From the NCBI GenBank assembly GCA_051294375.1, contig CM119269.1, forward strand, positions 7,226,080 through 7,290,079: a stretch of DNA of 64,000 nt, written 5' to 3'. The notes under the pieces were generated by a model, which was not told where the DNA came from, searched no databases, and worked only from the letters and a program-made list of their open reading frames with translations. This DNA comes from Paraspadella gotoi. Lineage: Eukaryota > Chaetognatha. Position numbers and translations under genes: made by a program. Shown here one piece after another: positions 50,298 through 62,989 of the stretch (the stretch's first letter is position 1; every line of letters begins with the position of its first letter).

Positions 50298-51814
50298 GAG
50301 AAAGCGCTCCGAATATGAAAAAAATTTAAAAAAAAGTCTCTGAGAACATTTTTTTAAAAATTGAAATGAAAACTCGAGTGAAAATAAAAAAAGGGAGAAA
50401 AACTCCATTGACGGTGAAAAGAGGGAGATGCAGAAGGAGGGGAGCGTGATGGGGTGAGTTCGATGGAGTGAATGGAGACGCAGTGACGTGAATCGGGGGA
50501 GAAAAGTGAACTGGAAAAGTGAGATGGAAATGTTGGACTGAATGAGTGATTGTGAGTGAAACGCGGCTAAACGTTTGCAGAGTGGAGAAACATAAAGTGA
50601 ATGCGTTTGAATTTGTGAAATGAAGGCGATGAAATTCACACAAAATGAGAGGAAGAGAAAGAAGAAAAAAGAAAATGAGAAAGAAAAAAAAGAAAGAGAA
50701 AGAGAAAGAGAAAAATAATTCAGAGAAAAAAAAAAAAGAAAAGAGGAAAAAATGAAATAAGAAAGAAAAAGAGAAAGAAAGAGAGAAATGAGAGAAAATA
50801 AAAGAAAATAAAATGTGCAAAATTTTTTAAATCAATATTAGGATTGGGCGCGGGCTCATGACAGAAGTCATTGAGAAAAGAAAAGTAAGACGTCCCAATG
50901 ACAGAAATCAATGATAAAAATAAATCACATTTGTAAATACGAAATCCGGGGACCACATAGAATGCAGAAATTAATGAGAGAAGTTGATGACAAAAGTGAA
51001 GGACCGAAGATATTGTGAGAAGTGAATGAGAGGCGTGAATGAAAGCCCGGACGGAGAGTGACTATTTCTAGTGGTGATAAAAAAAAATAAATGNNNNNNN
51101 NNNNNNNNNNNNNNNNNNGAAAAAAAGACATGATTATTGGACGGACTTCAAATCAAAGACTGTGAGAAGCACGGAGGAAAGCCAAAATGAATGTGTGAGA
51201 GTAGACGAGAGCAGAAGCAGAGTGACGGCAGAGTAGACGATCAGATACATTGAGAAAGCAAGACGAGGAGACATCGACGGCACACGCTTGTCGAGAGAAG
51301 AGAGAGAGAGAGGAGAGAAGAGAGAAGGAAGGGTAAAGGAATACAGAGCAAAAAAAAACATTGAGAGAATTTTTGTCGCGCAGAGAGACCAAGGAGGAGG
51401 GAATGGTCGGAGGGGATACGGAATGGGATTCGCGTCGATCGGAATGGTCGGGATCGGGAATGGGATCGGGTGATCGAGGGACCCGACATAAAAACTAAAG
51501 GGCAATATAAAAAAAGAGGCAATGTAGTCATAAAAGGTGGCTTTAAGATAACTACAGCGACAACGAATTTTTATTATTATGACAGATGATATGATGACGA
51601 TGTATATGATGATGGTGATCATGTTTAGATGATGTTTGGTGATGGTGATGATGATGGTGATATAGATGATGACAATGATGATGCGATGCATGGCATGATG
51701 ATGATGTGATGATCGATGATATGATGTATGGTGATAACATGTTATGATGATGTTTGGTGATGTGCATGATGATGGTGATATAGGATGCATGACGATGTAT
51801 GATGATGATAATGA

Positions 51815-51850
<36 letters not shown>

Positions 51851-51956
51851 TATGATTAGATGCATGCTGTATGAAATGATGATGAATGACGATGATGATG
51901 GTGATCATGTTATGATGATGTTGAGTGATGTGATGATGTTGCGTGATATAGCATGG
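50298..51956. repeat. Purine-rich dispersed repeat, copy 2
   Basis: Starts gagagaaagcgctccgaata directly after copy 1, so the two are in tandem. The pre-(GAT)n part is about 1.2 kb here against about 1.9 kb in copy 1. The (GAT)n array (about 51572-51950) then breaks off into unrelated sequence. Confidence 0.85.
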
Positions 51957-54104
51957 ATTCTACTCTCTCTCGGATCAGGGCTGGATGGTGAATCACCAGT
52001 GTGAATACATGGGCGGATTAGATAGCGATCCGATAATACATCCGATCTCCTTACTGACTCGCGAGCGCGTAATCACCGCCGACCGAACCATCTCTCGGAG
52101 CGGCTAAGAGAGACCTATATTTTTGTCCCTCGCGAACAATGCGCGGCATTGCGTAATGAGCACGTAAAGCATGACGAGATATTGAGTTATAAGAGACAAT
52201 CGTCGTTCTGCTCCCGAGAACTCAGCAACTCAGATATAGACTATTCATATTTCTTTGTGTATTACAAAAATTTAGTGTTTCGATATTGTGATAAAGATGT
52301 TCTTTTAATTGATTTCATGAGTAGAGCTCAAAACTATAGATTATATCTATAACATAAATGTAATAATCAATTCTTTTAATCGTTCGTGAGACTTAAATTT
52401 CGTTTCACTCTTTTAATCTAAGTAAATTGGTATTAAACTATTTAAATTATCGATGATGATGATAAGGATTCAAGTTTTTTTTATAGTTATTGACCCACCT
52501 CGTGCTCAACATGAGTTTCTAAAACATACGAGGAATTGTACTACTTTTGTGTCAAGCCATACTGCTAGGGATCATTGCGACGGTTTCAAAAAGTCAAAAA
52601 ATGAAAAATAAATATATATTGGACAATTATTCCTAGACGTCTATATTAAATAAATATAGTTCTAAAAAAATTATATTACTAGTGTCTTCTAATCACTCTC
52701 TTGAAAATTTGGTCCATTGAAAGTTTTTCTCCAGAATTATATGAAATTTACGAGAGAGTTATGGGAAGGTTCCCAAATTCAAAACTTCGACCACCTGTAA
52801 TATGACAATTGATTTAGGCCTAATTGATATTGAAATCAATGCACAATTCCTCGGATGTTGAGAGAATGATTAAGAAGAGTCCAATGATATCAAAATTTTT
52901 TAATTCCCTTATGATAATCACATCTTTCAATAGCCATTGAGTGGTAAAAAACGCGTGATGCCGACCACGACGACGACGACACAAAAATGCCTTGCCTTTT
53001 GCTTTTCTCTTCGTCAAGACGAGATAACATTTACAATAGTAAAGAAAGGGCAGCATTATCATATTTGTGAATGTTAATTAACTAGTCAATGTTCAATTTA
53101 ATAATAATATACAGAGAAAAAACACGAGAGCAAAAGTGAGTTTATGAGAGAAGAGGACGACAAAAAATAATCATATATAATTGATACATAACAGCATTAC
53201 CTGCTCCTGCCGAGCATATTACTTAGCTTATATTTACAAGTCTTTTTTCATTAGGCTGCTATTTGTACATAATCTTGCATCCAAAATATTTTAGCATGTA
53301 TCTGCTATAACTTTGTACTATGTGGATGCTCAAATAAGTATTAATACTTTTTATTCGGCATCTGCAAAGTTCCATTTTATATAAGATCTGACCGCCAACC
53401 CCTTCTTTGTAATAATCTCTTTTTAGTCGGATTCTGTTTATCGCAGATTACAACTCTACAGCGTGCTCTCCTCTCCCTTTTGTCCCAATGGTCACTGTGT
53501 CTTGTTTGGATGAAAAGCTTATTGCTTCCTATATCAGATACGAAAAACTTTAATTCATTATAATGAATATGCTGACCTTCTGGTGTCTGTTCGGAGGCAA
53601 TGCTTGCTCCCTCTTGTTCACAATTCCGCGCCGCTGTCGTACACTCATGATCTGTGTGTGGATCTTTAGTGTCCCTCCCTATTGTCCCCTCTTCTCCTTC
53701 TCCCTATCTCCCTCTCTCCTCCCTCTCTATCACTTTGTCCACTCTCCCCTCCTTCCCCTTCCTTTCCACTTTTTTTCGGTTCCTCTATATCTTCTCCCGG
53801 CTCCTCTCCTCTCTCCTCTCCCTTATCTCCCTCTCTTTCCCCTAATCTCTCCTCTCTCTCTCTCCCTCCCTCCCTTCTCTATCTCTGTCCCACTCTTCCT
53901 TCCCCTTTCTTTCTCTTCCCTTATCTCTCCTACCTTTTCTTTCCCCATTCTCTTCTCTCTCTTCCCCCCTCTCCCTCGCTCCCCTCCCCCTCCTCTTTCA
54001 TCCCCCACCCCACCCCCCCGCCTCCCCCTTTTTCGCCTTCCGTACATTGGCATGACAATAAACCTCAGCCGTAAGAGTCTCATAAAACCTTCTCTTTCCT
54101 CGCT
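51957..54104. other. 2.1-kb unrelated insert between repeat copies
   Basis: Sequence without the GA/GAT character of its surroundings; AT-rich 52150-53600, then a pyrimidine tract 53660-54030. No gene recognised. It separates copy 2 from copy 3 of the flanking repeat. Confidence 0.5.
53660..54035. repeat. Polypyrimidine tract
   Basis: About 375 bases, almost only C and T, on the plus strand (tctccctctctcc, ccccaccccacccccc). Confidence 0.9.
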
Positions 54105-54221
54105 TCATCTTGGGATCGGGGATCGAGGGACCCGACATAAAGAACTAAAGGGCAATATAAAAAAAGAGGCAATGTAGTCATAAAGGGGTTTAGATAACTG
54201 CAGCGACAACGAAGTTTTATT

Positions 54222-54256
<35 letters not shown>

Positions 54257-54765
54257 NNNNNNNNNNNNNNNNNNNNNNNNNNNNNNNNNNNNNNNNNNNN
54301 NNNNNNNNNNNNNNNNNNNNNNNNNNNNNNNNNNNNNNNNNNNNNNNNNNNNNNNNNNNNNNNNNNNNNNNNNNNNNNNNNNNNNNNNNNNNNNNNNNNN
54401 NNNNNNNNNNNNNNNNNNNNNNNNNNNNNNNNNNNNNNNNNNNNNNNNNNNNNNNNNNNNNNNNNNNNNNNNNNNNNNNNNNNNNNNNNNNNNNNNNNNN
54501 NNNNNNNNNNNNNNNNNNNNNNNNNNNNNNNNNNNNNNNNNNNNNNNNNNNNNNNNNNNNNNNNNNNNNNNNNNNNNNNNNNNNNNNNNNNNNNNNNNNN
54601 NNNNNNNNNNNNNNNNNNNNNNNNNGATGATGATGGTGATATAGATGATGACGATGATGATGATGATAATGATGATGATGATAATGATGTCGACGACGAC
54701 GACGACGACGAAGAGAACATTTTTTTTTCGAAAAGAATTGAAGAGAAAACTGAAGATAAAAACTC
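54105..54765. repeat. Purine-rich dispersed repeat, copy 3 (3' end only)
   Basis: Starts in gggatcgagggacccgacat, which matches 51470-51490 in copy 2. It continues aaagggcaatataaaaaaag and gcagcgacaacgaa, then (GAT)n with a 369-base N gap, (CGA)n, and ends cgaaaagaattgaagagaaa like copy 1. Confidence 0.85.
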
Positions 54766-55834
54766 GCTCCTCGAATGCGATTCAATTTCATTTCGTCAAA
54801 AGTCTGAAAGGACTTTAGACTGACATTTTAACTAAATTAATGTCTTTTAAGCGACGTGTGGCTAAATTCGTTCCTCTATAGTTAATAGTTACACGTCGCT
54901 AAAACTCGTTGATGACTTGTCGGCACGAGGATGAGCTAGTCAGATTAATAAAGAATGTATCTCGCGAATGAAAAACAAATTAGAATTTAGCGAAGAAAGA
55001 GTTATCCTTGACGCACTAATAAAACAAAGGGTAAAAAATGCAATATTAACGAAATTTTAACTACTTTTTATTTAAACGATGTTTTTCTCCTCACCCCTCC
55101 CTCTCTCCCTCTCCCTTTCTTTTTTTTTATCTCTCTCCCTCTTTCCCTCTACCTCTCTCTCTCTCCCNNNNNNNNNNNNNNNNNNNNNNNNNNNNNNNNN
55201 NNNNNNNNNNNNNNNNNNNNNNNNNNNNNNNNNNNNNNNNNNNNNNNNNNNNNNNNNNNNNNNNNNNNNNNNNNNNNNNNNNNNNNNNNNNNNNNNNNNN
55301 NNNNNNNNNNNNNNNNNNNNNNNNNNNNNNNNNNNNNNNNNNNNNNNNNNNNNNNNNNNNNNNNNNNNNNNNNNNNNNNNNNNNNNNNNNNNNNNNNNNN
55401 NNNNNNNNNNNNNNNNNNNNNNNNNNNNNNNNNNNNNNNNNNNNNNNNNNNNNNNNNNNNNNNNNNNNNNNNNNNNNNNNNNNNNNNNNNNNNNNNNNNN
55501 NNNNNNNNNNNNNNNNNNNNNNNNNNNNNNNNNNNNNNNNNNNNNNNNNNNNNNNNNNNNNNNNNNNNNNNNNNNNNNNNNNNNNNNNNNNNNNNNNNNN
55601 NNNNNNNNNNNNNNNNNNNNNNNNNNNNNNNNNNNNNNNNNNNNNNNNNNNNNNNNNNNNNNNNNNNNNNNNNNNNNNNNNNNNNNNNNNNNNNNNNNNN
55701 NNNNNNNNNNNNNNNNNNNNNNNNNNNNNNNNNNNNNNNNNNNNNNNNNNNNNNNNNNNNTTTTCCTTTTTTTTTTACTCCCTTCGTCTTCGTAGTTGTA
55801 AAAAGGGAACGCGGGTGGGGGAAGGGAGATTTGA

Positions 55835-56030
55835 TGTAGTAAAGGAGGCAGCTGGTGATGTTGTAAAGGGTGATTTAGTAAAGAGGCGAAGATGATGGAG
55901 GTTGATTTATTAAGAGAACAGAGGTAATATTTTAATGGAGTAAGGAAGCACAAGGGATCGAGGGGATGTAGTAAGGACCGCAGGTGATGTAGTAAGGACC
56001 GCAGGTGATGTAGTAAGGCGGCAGAGGTAT
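55835..56030. repeat. Short tandem repeat, unit about 21 bp
   Basis: The unit gatgtagtaaggaccgcagg is clean at 55965-56015 and degenerate upstream. Confidence 0.8.
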
Positions 56031-56399
56031 TCGATTTTGTTGATGTAGTTTGAAGAAGAGAAGACGACGGACGAGATTAAGTCTTAAAGTTAGGCGAGGG
56101 ACCAGATGGTGGATGTATTGCAGGTGATTTCGCAAAATGATGGTGATTTTGATGCGGAGACGCGATGAGTCTCTTGAGACGAAAAACGTTCAATGAGATA
56201 TTCCCATCAGTGAGACGATCATTTCAACTTTGGGTCTCGAACGGTCATCATCTCCTTTTGCTCCTCGACTCTATTTTTCGTAGTCCGTTTTTTAGCCGGA
56301 TCTGCTTTTAACAGATTCCGGCACTCCCGATCCCACTGCTAAATCATGCCTCTTAAATTGTCTCAGAACATCGAAATAGGATAAATTATGTACAGAAAA

Positions 56400-56530
56400 T
56401 TATGTCCTTCCGTCTATCCGTCCGTCGGTCTGTACGTCCGATCTTTGATTTAAACGCTAAATACTCATGAGTGGATCGGGCGATTGACCTGAAATTTGTC
56501 GTGTTTGTAATGAAGTGTTAAATGAGTTTA
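56400..56530. repeat. Dispersed repeat with (GTCY)n head
   Basis: ccgtctatccgtccgtcggt followed by actcatgagtggatcgggcg and a T-rich tail. Similar (tccgtctgtc) heads occur near 2715, 19150, 60540 and, reversed, near 31738 and 34300. Confidence 0.5.
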
Positions 56531-57032
56531 AAGAAAAAAGTTATAAATCGCTTTTTAATATTGAATTTTTTTAAAAGATTTTTCATTACTTTTCAAGTGA
56601 TTAGGTGTTTATCGCTTAATAATCGTGGACAGATACAGTATCGTTGTTCTGGGTAAGGCGCTGAGAATAACTTCTGTAACATCTTTAAGCCCCTCGAGGA
56701 ATGGGTTCTTGGTTTTTCAACTTGACTTGGAAGGTCGCTCCGCCACCAAGGCGACGAACGGCCGTCCTCAAGTTTCCGGTAAGGCAGGTATCGGGTTGGG
56801 AACGAACCCGGTACCTAGTAGACATGAGAAACTGGGCATTGCTCGCCAAATGGCATTCTCAAGAAAAAAAAGAGAAAGGACAGCCTCTTAACTCAACGGA
56901 CGTGCCCGAACGTGTCCGAGCGAGCCAGAGCGGGCGCCGGTCTTCTCTCTCGCCTCGCAAATCGAGAGACGGAGACGAGGATAGAATGAGACAGAGACGA
57001 ATGAGAGACAGATCGAAATGATCTACTCCGCG

Positions 57033-57077
<45 letters not shown>

Positions 57078-57897
57078 GTGGAACCGGTTCCACGTTTCAA
57101 TTCCGAACCACGTTCCCTCCCCGCCTTGCCCCCCCCAGGGTTAATCCTCATCCTCTTCCCCCTGTCTGACCCTTTTGTGCGACCCTTGACCCCCTCGACC
57201 TAGGGAGAGCGTGATAGAGGAGCGAAGAAGGGGTTTGGTGGAGCGAAGGAGTGAGGATTAAGATATTGAAAAATGTAAGAAAATAAAAAAAATAGAAATT
57301 AAAGAAAGATAGAAAATGAGAATATCTAAAATAGATAGAAATATATAAAGATTAAAATAGATAATATAAAAGAGAAATATATTTTTTAGGAGAAGAACAG
57401 CGGTGAAAAAAAGAAAATGAATATAAAAATGATAAACGTGACATTTAATTGTGAAAAAAAAAAACACAGAAATACCCTGTACATTTAGAAAGCCAAGGAA
57501 AGAAAAACTTGCGATTTCTGAATGTAAAAGTTTTATTGGAAAATGATTTCAAGATTTCAAGAGTCATTTATTAATCATTTAACTACTTTAATTAGTAAAC
57601 TAATTTTAATCATAAAATAACCTTTAATTTTCACTAAAAAAAAACGTGATAATAATAATAATTACGAGCGTTAATAAAATAATGTTTGACATGAAACTGC
57701 GACGAATAATCTGAAGGGGAAATTAAAAGAAAGAAAAAAGAGGAAAGAAAGAAGGAGGAGGAGGAGGAGAAAAAGAAAAATGAGGAAGAAGCAAAACTCC
57801 ATGATCGTTGAGGCGTTGGAAATTCGCGGCGCCTCTGTCATTCCAACGTCGACTGAGCCGGCGTTGCACGGAGATAGGCGCCAGTAGCGGCGTCGCA

Positions 57898-58179
57898 ATG
57901 GCTTCAGCTTTGGAACCGCCAACTACAGTAGCTCCAGTAACATTAGCCGCAAATGACACGAAGCCCAAGGTTTATCAAGAAGGCCCAGGATACAGTAGCG
58001 GCATCGAAAGGTCTTTGGCTACAAAACGGACCCCGCGCGAGTCTAGGTCCGGTCGCTTCTCGCCGTCGTCCGCGCCTCGGATGTTTTCGTTTTCCGTCTT
58101 TTCGTCTCAGGGGCGTCGTCGCCTCAGATGCCACGCCCACATTCGGGTCCTGGATGGAACCGTGGCGATCGAGACTTGA
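57898..58179 (+). CDS. Unrecognised 93-codon ORF
   Basis: ATG in a fair context (purine at -3, G at +4). The product begins MASALEPPTTVAPVTLAAND, has a Ser/Arg-rich middle and ends HIRVLDGTVAIET. Composition is not microsatellite-derived. The opposite strand is also open over part of it, so the direction is uncertain. No domain recognised; it may be an exon or chance. Confidence 0.2.
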   Translation: MASALEPPTTVAPVTLAANDTKPKVYQEGPGYSSGIERSLATKRTPRESRSGRFSPSSAPRMFSFSVFSSQGRRRLRCHAHIRVLDGTVAIET

Positions 58180-58390
58180 TTCCTTTCCTCCGCCTACTCC
58201 GCCCCCCCCCGCCCCCCCCCCAGTGGGAAATCGAGGCTCGATTCTCACGCGAAACGAAAAACTGCGATGGAGAAAAAACCTTTGATCTTTGATCTCACGA
58301 CCCAAAATCGACGGCGGTCAAAGTTGAAGCGGGACAGAATCGGCTGGTCGGTCGGTCGGCCTTTCGATCAACTCTTGGGCGGAGTTTGTT

Positions 58391-58461
<71 letters not shown>

Positions 58462-58487
58462 ATTATTATTATTATTATTATTATAGT
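58391..58487. repeat. (ATT)n microsatellite
   Basis: About 31 att triplets with one 'aat' slip. Confidence 0.97.
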
Positions 58488-59983
58488 TCTATTATTTTCT
58501 ATAGAGATCTTATCAACATCATAAAATTGCGACGACGTTAATAAAGATGGAAATAACAAACTTATTTTCAAGTTGTCAATCCGAGATTATAAAAAAAAAT
58601 GTTCGTTTTTGAAAATTAAAAATTCGTTGTTTGTAAACATTAAAAAAAAACCCTCAATTATCAATGAAACGAACTACTGCTTGTTATTGGTCAAGATTCT
58701 AATCTGTCTACTCGATTTCTTTTTTTATTTATTTTTAAACATTAAAAATCTAAACATCGTCAAAACTATTCCTGACGAGATTTCCAACGTTTATGTCGGT
58801 CTTTTCCTCAAAGTCCCAACCCTACCCAGTACCCAGGGTCGTAGCGACTAAGATTCATGGCATCGCCCTTCCTTTCCCCACCCCACCCCCTACTTTACTT
58901 ACCCTCATCCCTCGGTCGTTCAAAGGTCACTCTCTTCGTCGTGGATGCGAGGGAAACGAGACCTTACCCAACGTCCTTAACAACGGCCCTAGCGACGGCC
59001 TTAGCGACGGCGTTTTTGTCATGTTTGTTGCCGAAGCAACACATCACTGTTTTCCCCCCTGCGTCCGCGGGATNNNNNNNNNNNNNNNNNNNNNNNNNNN
59101 NNNNNNNNNNNNNNNNNNNNNNNNNNNNNNNNNNNNNNNNNNNNNNNNNNNNNNNNNNNNNNNNNNNNNNNNNNNNNNNNNNNNNNNNNNNNNNNNNNNN
59201 NNNNNNNNNNNNNNNNNNNNNNNNNNNNNNNNNNNNNNNNNNNNNNNNNNNNNNNNNNNNNNNNNNNNNNNNNNNNNNNNNNNNNNNNNNNNNNNNNNNN
59301 NNNNNNNNNNNNNNNNNNNNNNNNNNNNNNNNNNNNNNNNNNNNNNNNNNNNNNNGAAAGGAATGGAAAGGAAAAGAAAGGAAAGAGAAGAAAAAGGAAA
59401 GGAAAGAAAGAGGAAGGAAAGGAAAGATAAGGAAAGGAAAAGAAATTAAAGGAAAGGGAGGGAAAGGAAAGGAAAGGGAGGGAAAGAAATGAAAAGACGA
59501 GCAATTATATAGGTAAGAAGAAACTAAAGAAAATAAACGAAGGAAATTAAGAAAAAGGAATAAAAAAAAGGAAAAAGAAAATAAATTACGAAGAAAAACT
59601 AAAGCTCCTAAATCAAACGCGCAATAAAACAAATATAAAATAATTGCTATAAATGAAATACAAAAAAAAAACAAAAATTATGGAAAAAAAATGCTGAAAA
59701 TGTTACGGCAAAAAAGTTGGCTACTCTTAGTTATTTAAAAAAAATGCAGATTGCAAAAAATGTTATATATAGAAATTATTATGTTTTATGAAGAACCGAG
59801 TAGAAACCCAAAAATAAAAAAAAATAGAAAAAAAAATGAATATAAAGAGGAAAAACTGAAAAAAAATAAGTTGAGGGAAAAAAAGAGAAGAAGAAAGTTT
59901 GAAAAGAAAAAGTTAAGAATTTTCTTTTTTTCTTTTCTTTTCCTTTTTTTTTCTTTCGTCTCTTTTCTCACGCGAATCGACAA

Positions 59984-60102
59984 TCAATCACTCTCACTGA
60001 GTTTTTCACATATTTCGATGTCGTCGTCGTAGTCGCTGTCGTCGTCATAGTAGTCGTCGTCGTCGAAATCGTGACTCTCGCAAGTCTTTCGTGATTTCGC
60101 GG
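59984..60102 (-). CDS. Possible acidic C-terminal tail, cut by gap
   Basis: Minus-strand frame entering from the N gap at 60103. It reads AKSRKTCESHDF, then an Asp/Tyr run from a (GAC)n tract, then IEICEKLSESD and a TGA. The terminal part is not repetitive. Without the upstream sequence this could be a real C-terminus or a chance frame through an (ACG)n repeat. Confidence 0.15.
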
Positions 60103-60281
60103 NNNNNNNNNNNNNNNNNNNNNNNNNNNNNNNNNNNNNNNNNNNNNNNNNNNNNNNNNNNNNNNNNNNNNNNNNNNNNNNNNNNNNNNNNNNNNNNNNN
60201 NNNNNNNNNNNNNNNNNNNNNNNNNNNNNNNNNNNNNNNNNNNNNNNNNNNNNNNNNNNNNNNNNNNNNNNNNNNNNNNNN

Positions 60282-60318
<37 letters not shown>

Positions 60319-60319
60319 C

Positions 60320-61450
60320 CTATATATTTTTGCTTGATATTGATATCTTTTCAAACAGATTATTCAAAACAATGATAAAATGATAAAATCCTGTTCAGCC
60401 TGGTGTAAAAAGAAATACTATTAATATCAATTTTAATCAAAACCTTTATTCTCTTCTCTGTATTTAAGTTTCTCTTTCTCTTTTATCTCTTATTGTTTTC
60501 CTATTTTTAATTGATTAGGTTTCTTTTCGGTCGGTCCGCGGTCTGTCTGTCTGTCTGCCTATCCATCGGTCTGTCCTCTTTACATTTTAAATGTTAATAA
60601 CTTGGGCAAACTTAATCAATTAAGGTCATATTTGGTAAGGTAAGGTAAGGTAAGGCCTTTAATTAAAGTTCTTCTGCAGTTACGTGAATACTTAGAAAAG
60701 CTATCGCATGACCAGAAATTCAACGCTGTCATAATTAATAAAATACTGAATCGTTAATTGATTAACTTGCCAGGCTGATAAATTAGTATTAAAGGCTTCT
60801 GATGCATATATTTTATACTTGTAAAGTCATATGTTAATCATAAAATACATCGACAAAAAAAAGTTTCTACGGCGCAACAACTTGAACCCGACGATTCTCG
60901 TTCATTTTCATTTTTATGCGTGAAAAATATCGAATTTCTCGGAAATTAAAGAACGACGACGACGACGACGACGAAGACGACGACGAGAAAAATCCCTATG
61001 AAGAATTTCTTTCCTATATTTCAAGTTAAAATTCAACGCCTCACTTTTTTTCTTCTTTTATATCGTGAATTTTTTCACTCGGAGACGTTTATCTCCATTT
61101 CAATTGAGTGAATTAAACTGATTAGGATGTTAATCATTATATCTTTTATATGTCAATCAGTCCGTCTTTGAACATTTTTTTTCGGTTAGTTATTAATTAA
61201 TTGATTAATAAAGGATATTTCTAAGTTAAGATTCGCGTAACAGAATAAGGTAATTACTTGCAAATATTAACAAAGATAAACAAACATCCAAGAAAATAAA
61301 AATATCGTTCTCGACTGGAAGAAGAAAGGAGACCAATAATGACGAATTTTGTCACCGGTAGAGGGCGTGGTAATGGGGAAGGACTGGTGAAGGAGAAAAG
61401 CGTTTAGAAGCAAAGGTGTCAACAACCGATAGGAGGAGTAGGCGGGGACT
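60320..61450. other. No gene recognised
   Basis: AT-rich sequence with a (ggtaa)n run at 60633-60655 and a (GTCY)n head at 60535. Nothing coding seen. Confidence 0.5.
60953..60990. repeat. (ACG)n tract
   Basis: About 11 gac triplets with one 'gaa' variant. Confidence 0.95.
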
Positions 61451-62258
61451 GCTGCGGCGGCGGCGATCTCCTCTCTCTCTCTTCTCTCTCTCTTTAATTT
61501 ATCATCTATCCCAGCACAATCTCGTTTCTCGTTTTCCTGTCGTTTAAGATTTTCCATGTATCATCAATCCACAAAGACATACGTAGCGTTCACCGCCTCC
61601 GCCCCTCCGCGCCTCCGCCACTCCTCGCTGATACACTTCACGGACATCAGTGACAAACGCCGCCAAGCTCTGCATCCCGTCGCACGCCGCGCGACCGCCG
61701 CCGCCGAGCGCAGCAGTCCTTGACTCCTCTATCGGAAGTTGTTAACACCTTCTTGTTCTAAACCGCTTCATCTCGCCCATTCCAGCCGTATTCTACATCT
61801 AGGTCTCCCACCCCTTTCGCCATGCGTCCGCTCTTGGACAACCGGAGGAAGCTGGACGAGCGGTGATCTGCTAGCCGCCTGCCTGCATTATTGCCACCCT
61901 ATCGGTTTGATGCCTACCCCCGCTCCAGTCGCGCCGAGCGTTGGCGGTTTTAGCACCGCCTATTGTGACGGTCGAGAAACATTCAGACTTCCCTAGCGTA
62001 GATCTGTTGTCGAGATCTCTCTGCGGCGACGCGGTCCATCTGTCGATGTGTTGTCTCCTTTCTGCTCTCACTCTTTTTTCCTACCCGTACGTCGTCCATG
62101 CACTTGCAGCAGACAGCAGCAGAAAGGATGCCGCTGATGATTATGATGGCCGGTACCTCGATTAGCGATCGTAGGCAACGTTCATGAACCGTGGACCACA
62201 TTTACTGTAAGGTACATTTCCGAACAGATTTCTGAAAACGGTTGAGGGCGCTTCATTT

Positions 62259-62458
62259 GTTTAGTTTCTCCGACCGCAGTTGGTTGATATTCTTGTGCGT
62301 AACCCGTATATTTGAGTGCACTGTCCATAAACTTTCCGATCTTCTTCTAAATGTTTAATTTCGTCGATACGTGTTGACTTGTTCGGGAGTGGTAGTTTGT
62401 CCAGCGTTTTTCGTAGTACATGAATGCGTTTCCTTTTGATGTCGACGAAGAATTCCAT
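62259..62458 (-). CDS. Unrecognised charged ORF in the terminal block
   Basis: Minus-strand frame with a true ATG, about 65 codons. It begins MEFFVDIKRKRIHVLRKTLD and is rich in Lys, Arg and Leu throughout, with no simple repeat behind it. It ends at a normal TAA. It lies in the 61.56-64 kb block that differs from the rest of the window. It may be part of a larger broken reading frame; no family recognised. Confidence 0.3.
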
Positions 62459-62989
62459 TTATCATTCGCTAGACTGAGATGATGGGCAGACACGGGTACG
62501 TCCTGAGTAGAAGAGTCGATTGAACTTCGTGTATTTCTGGAAAATTGATTCGGTGTCGGTGTATAGCTGGCGTTCTGTACTCTCTTGTATAGCTTCTTAT
62601 TGGTAGTAGTTCATTTGTATAGTACTTTCGTCTACCTGGCTTCACGGCGTAGTGCTAAGGATTCTCCCGCAATAGGATTGCAAGTTCCTCAAAATTAGTA
62701 GTTCGCCTCGAGGAAGACCTCGCGACTTTGCCCACGAAGTCTAATTGTATCTGTCTGTTAGGCGTGCCTGGAGAATCTTTTGGATGGCTGCTATGTCAAA
62801 GCGATGCAGTCTGATGTGCCTCGCCCTTTCGCCCTTTGGTGACGCAGACGTTTCGTGGCGTAATTGCAGATCGAGTGAGCGTGTAAATTTCGAATTTTGT
62901 CTGGTTATTTATTGTAGACTAAGTTAATTTCTGCACTGCATCTCTCTCGGGAAGCGCTCGGGAACACAGAAACAAGGGAGTCCGGGTCC

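Noticed and set aside
49725-51908. His/Ser/Ile-rich frames up to 243 codons
   Set aside because: Derived from (GAT)n arrays in different frames.
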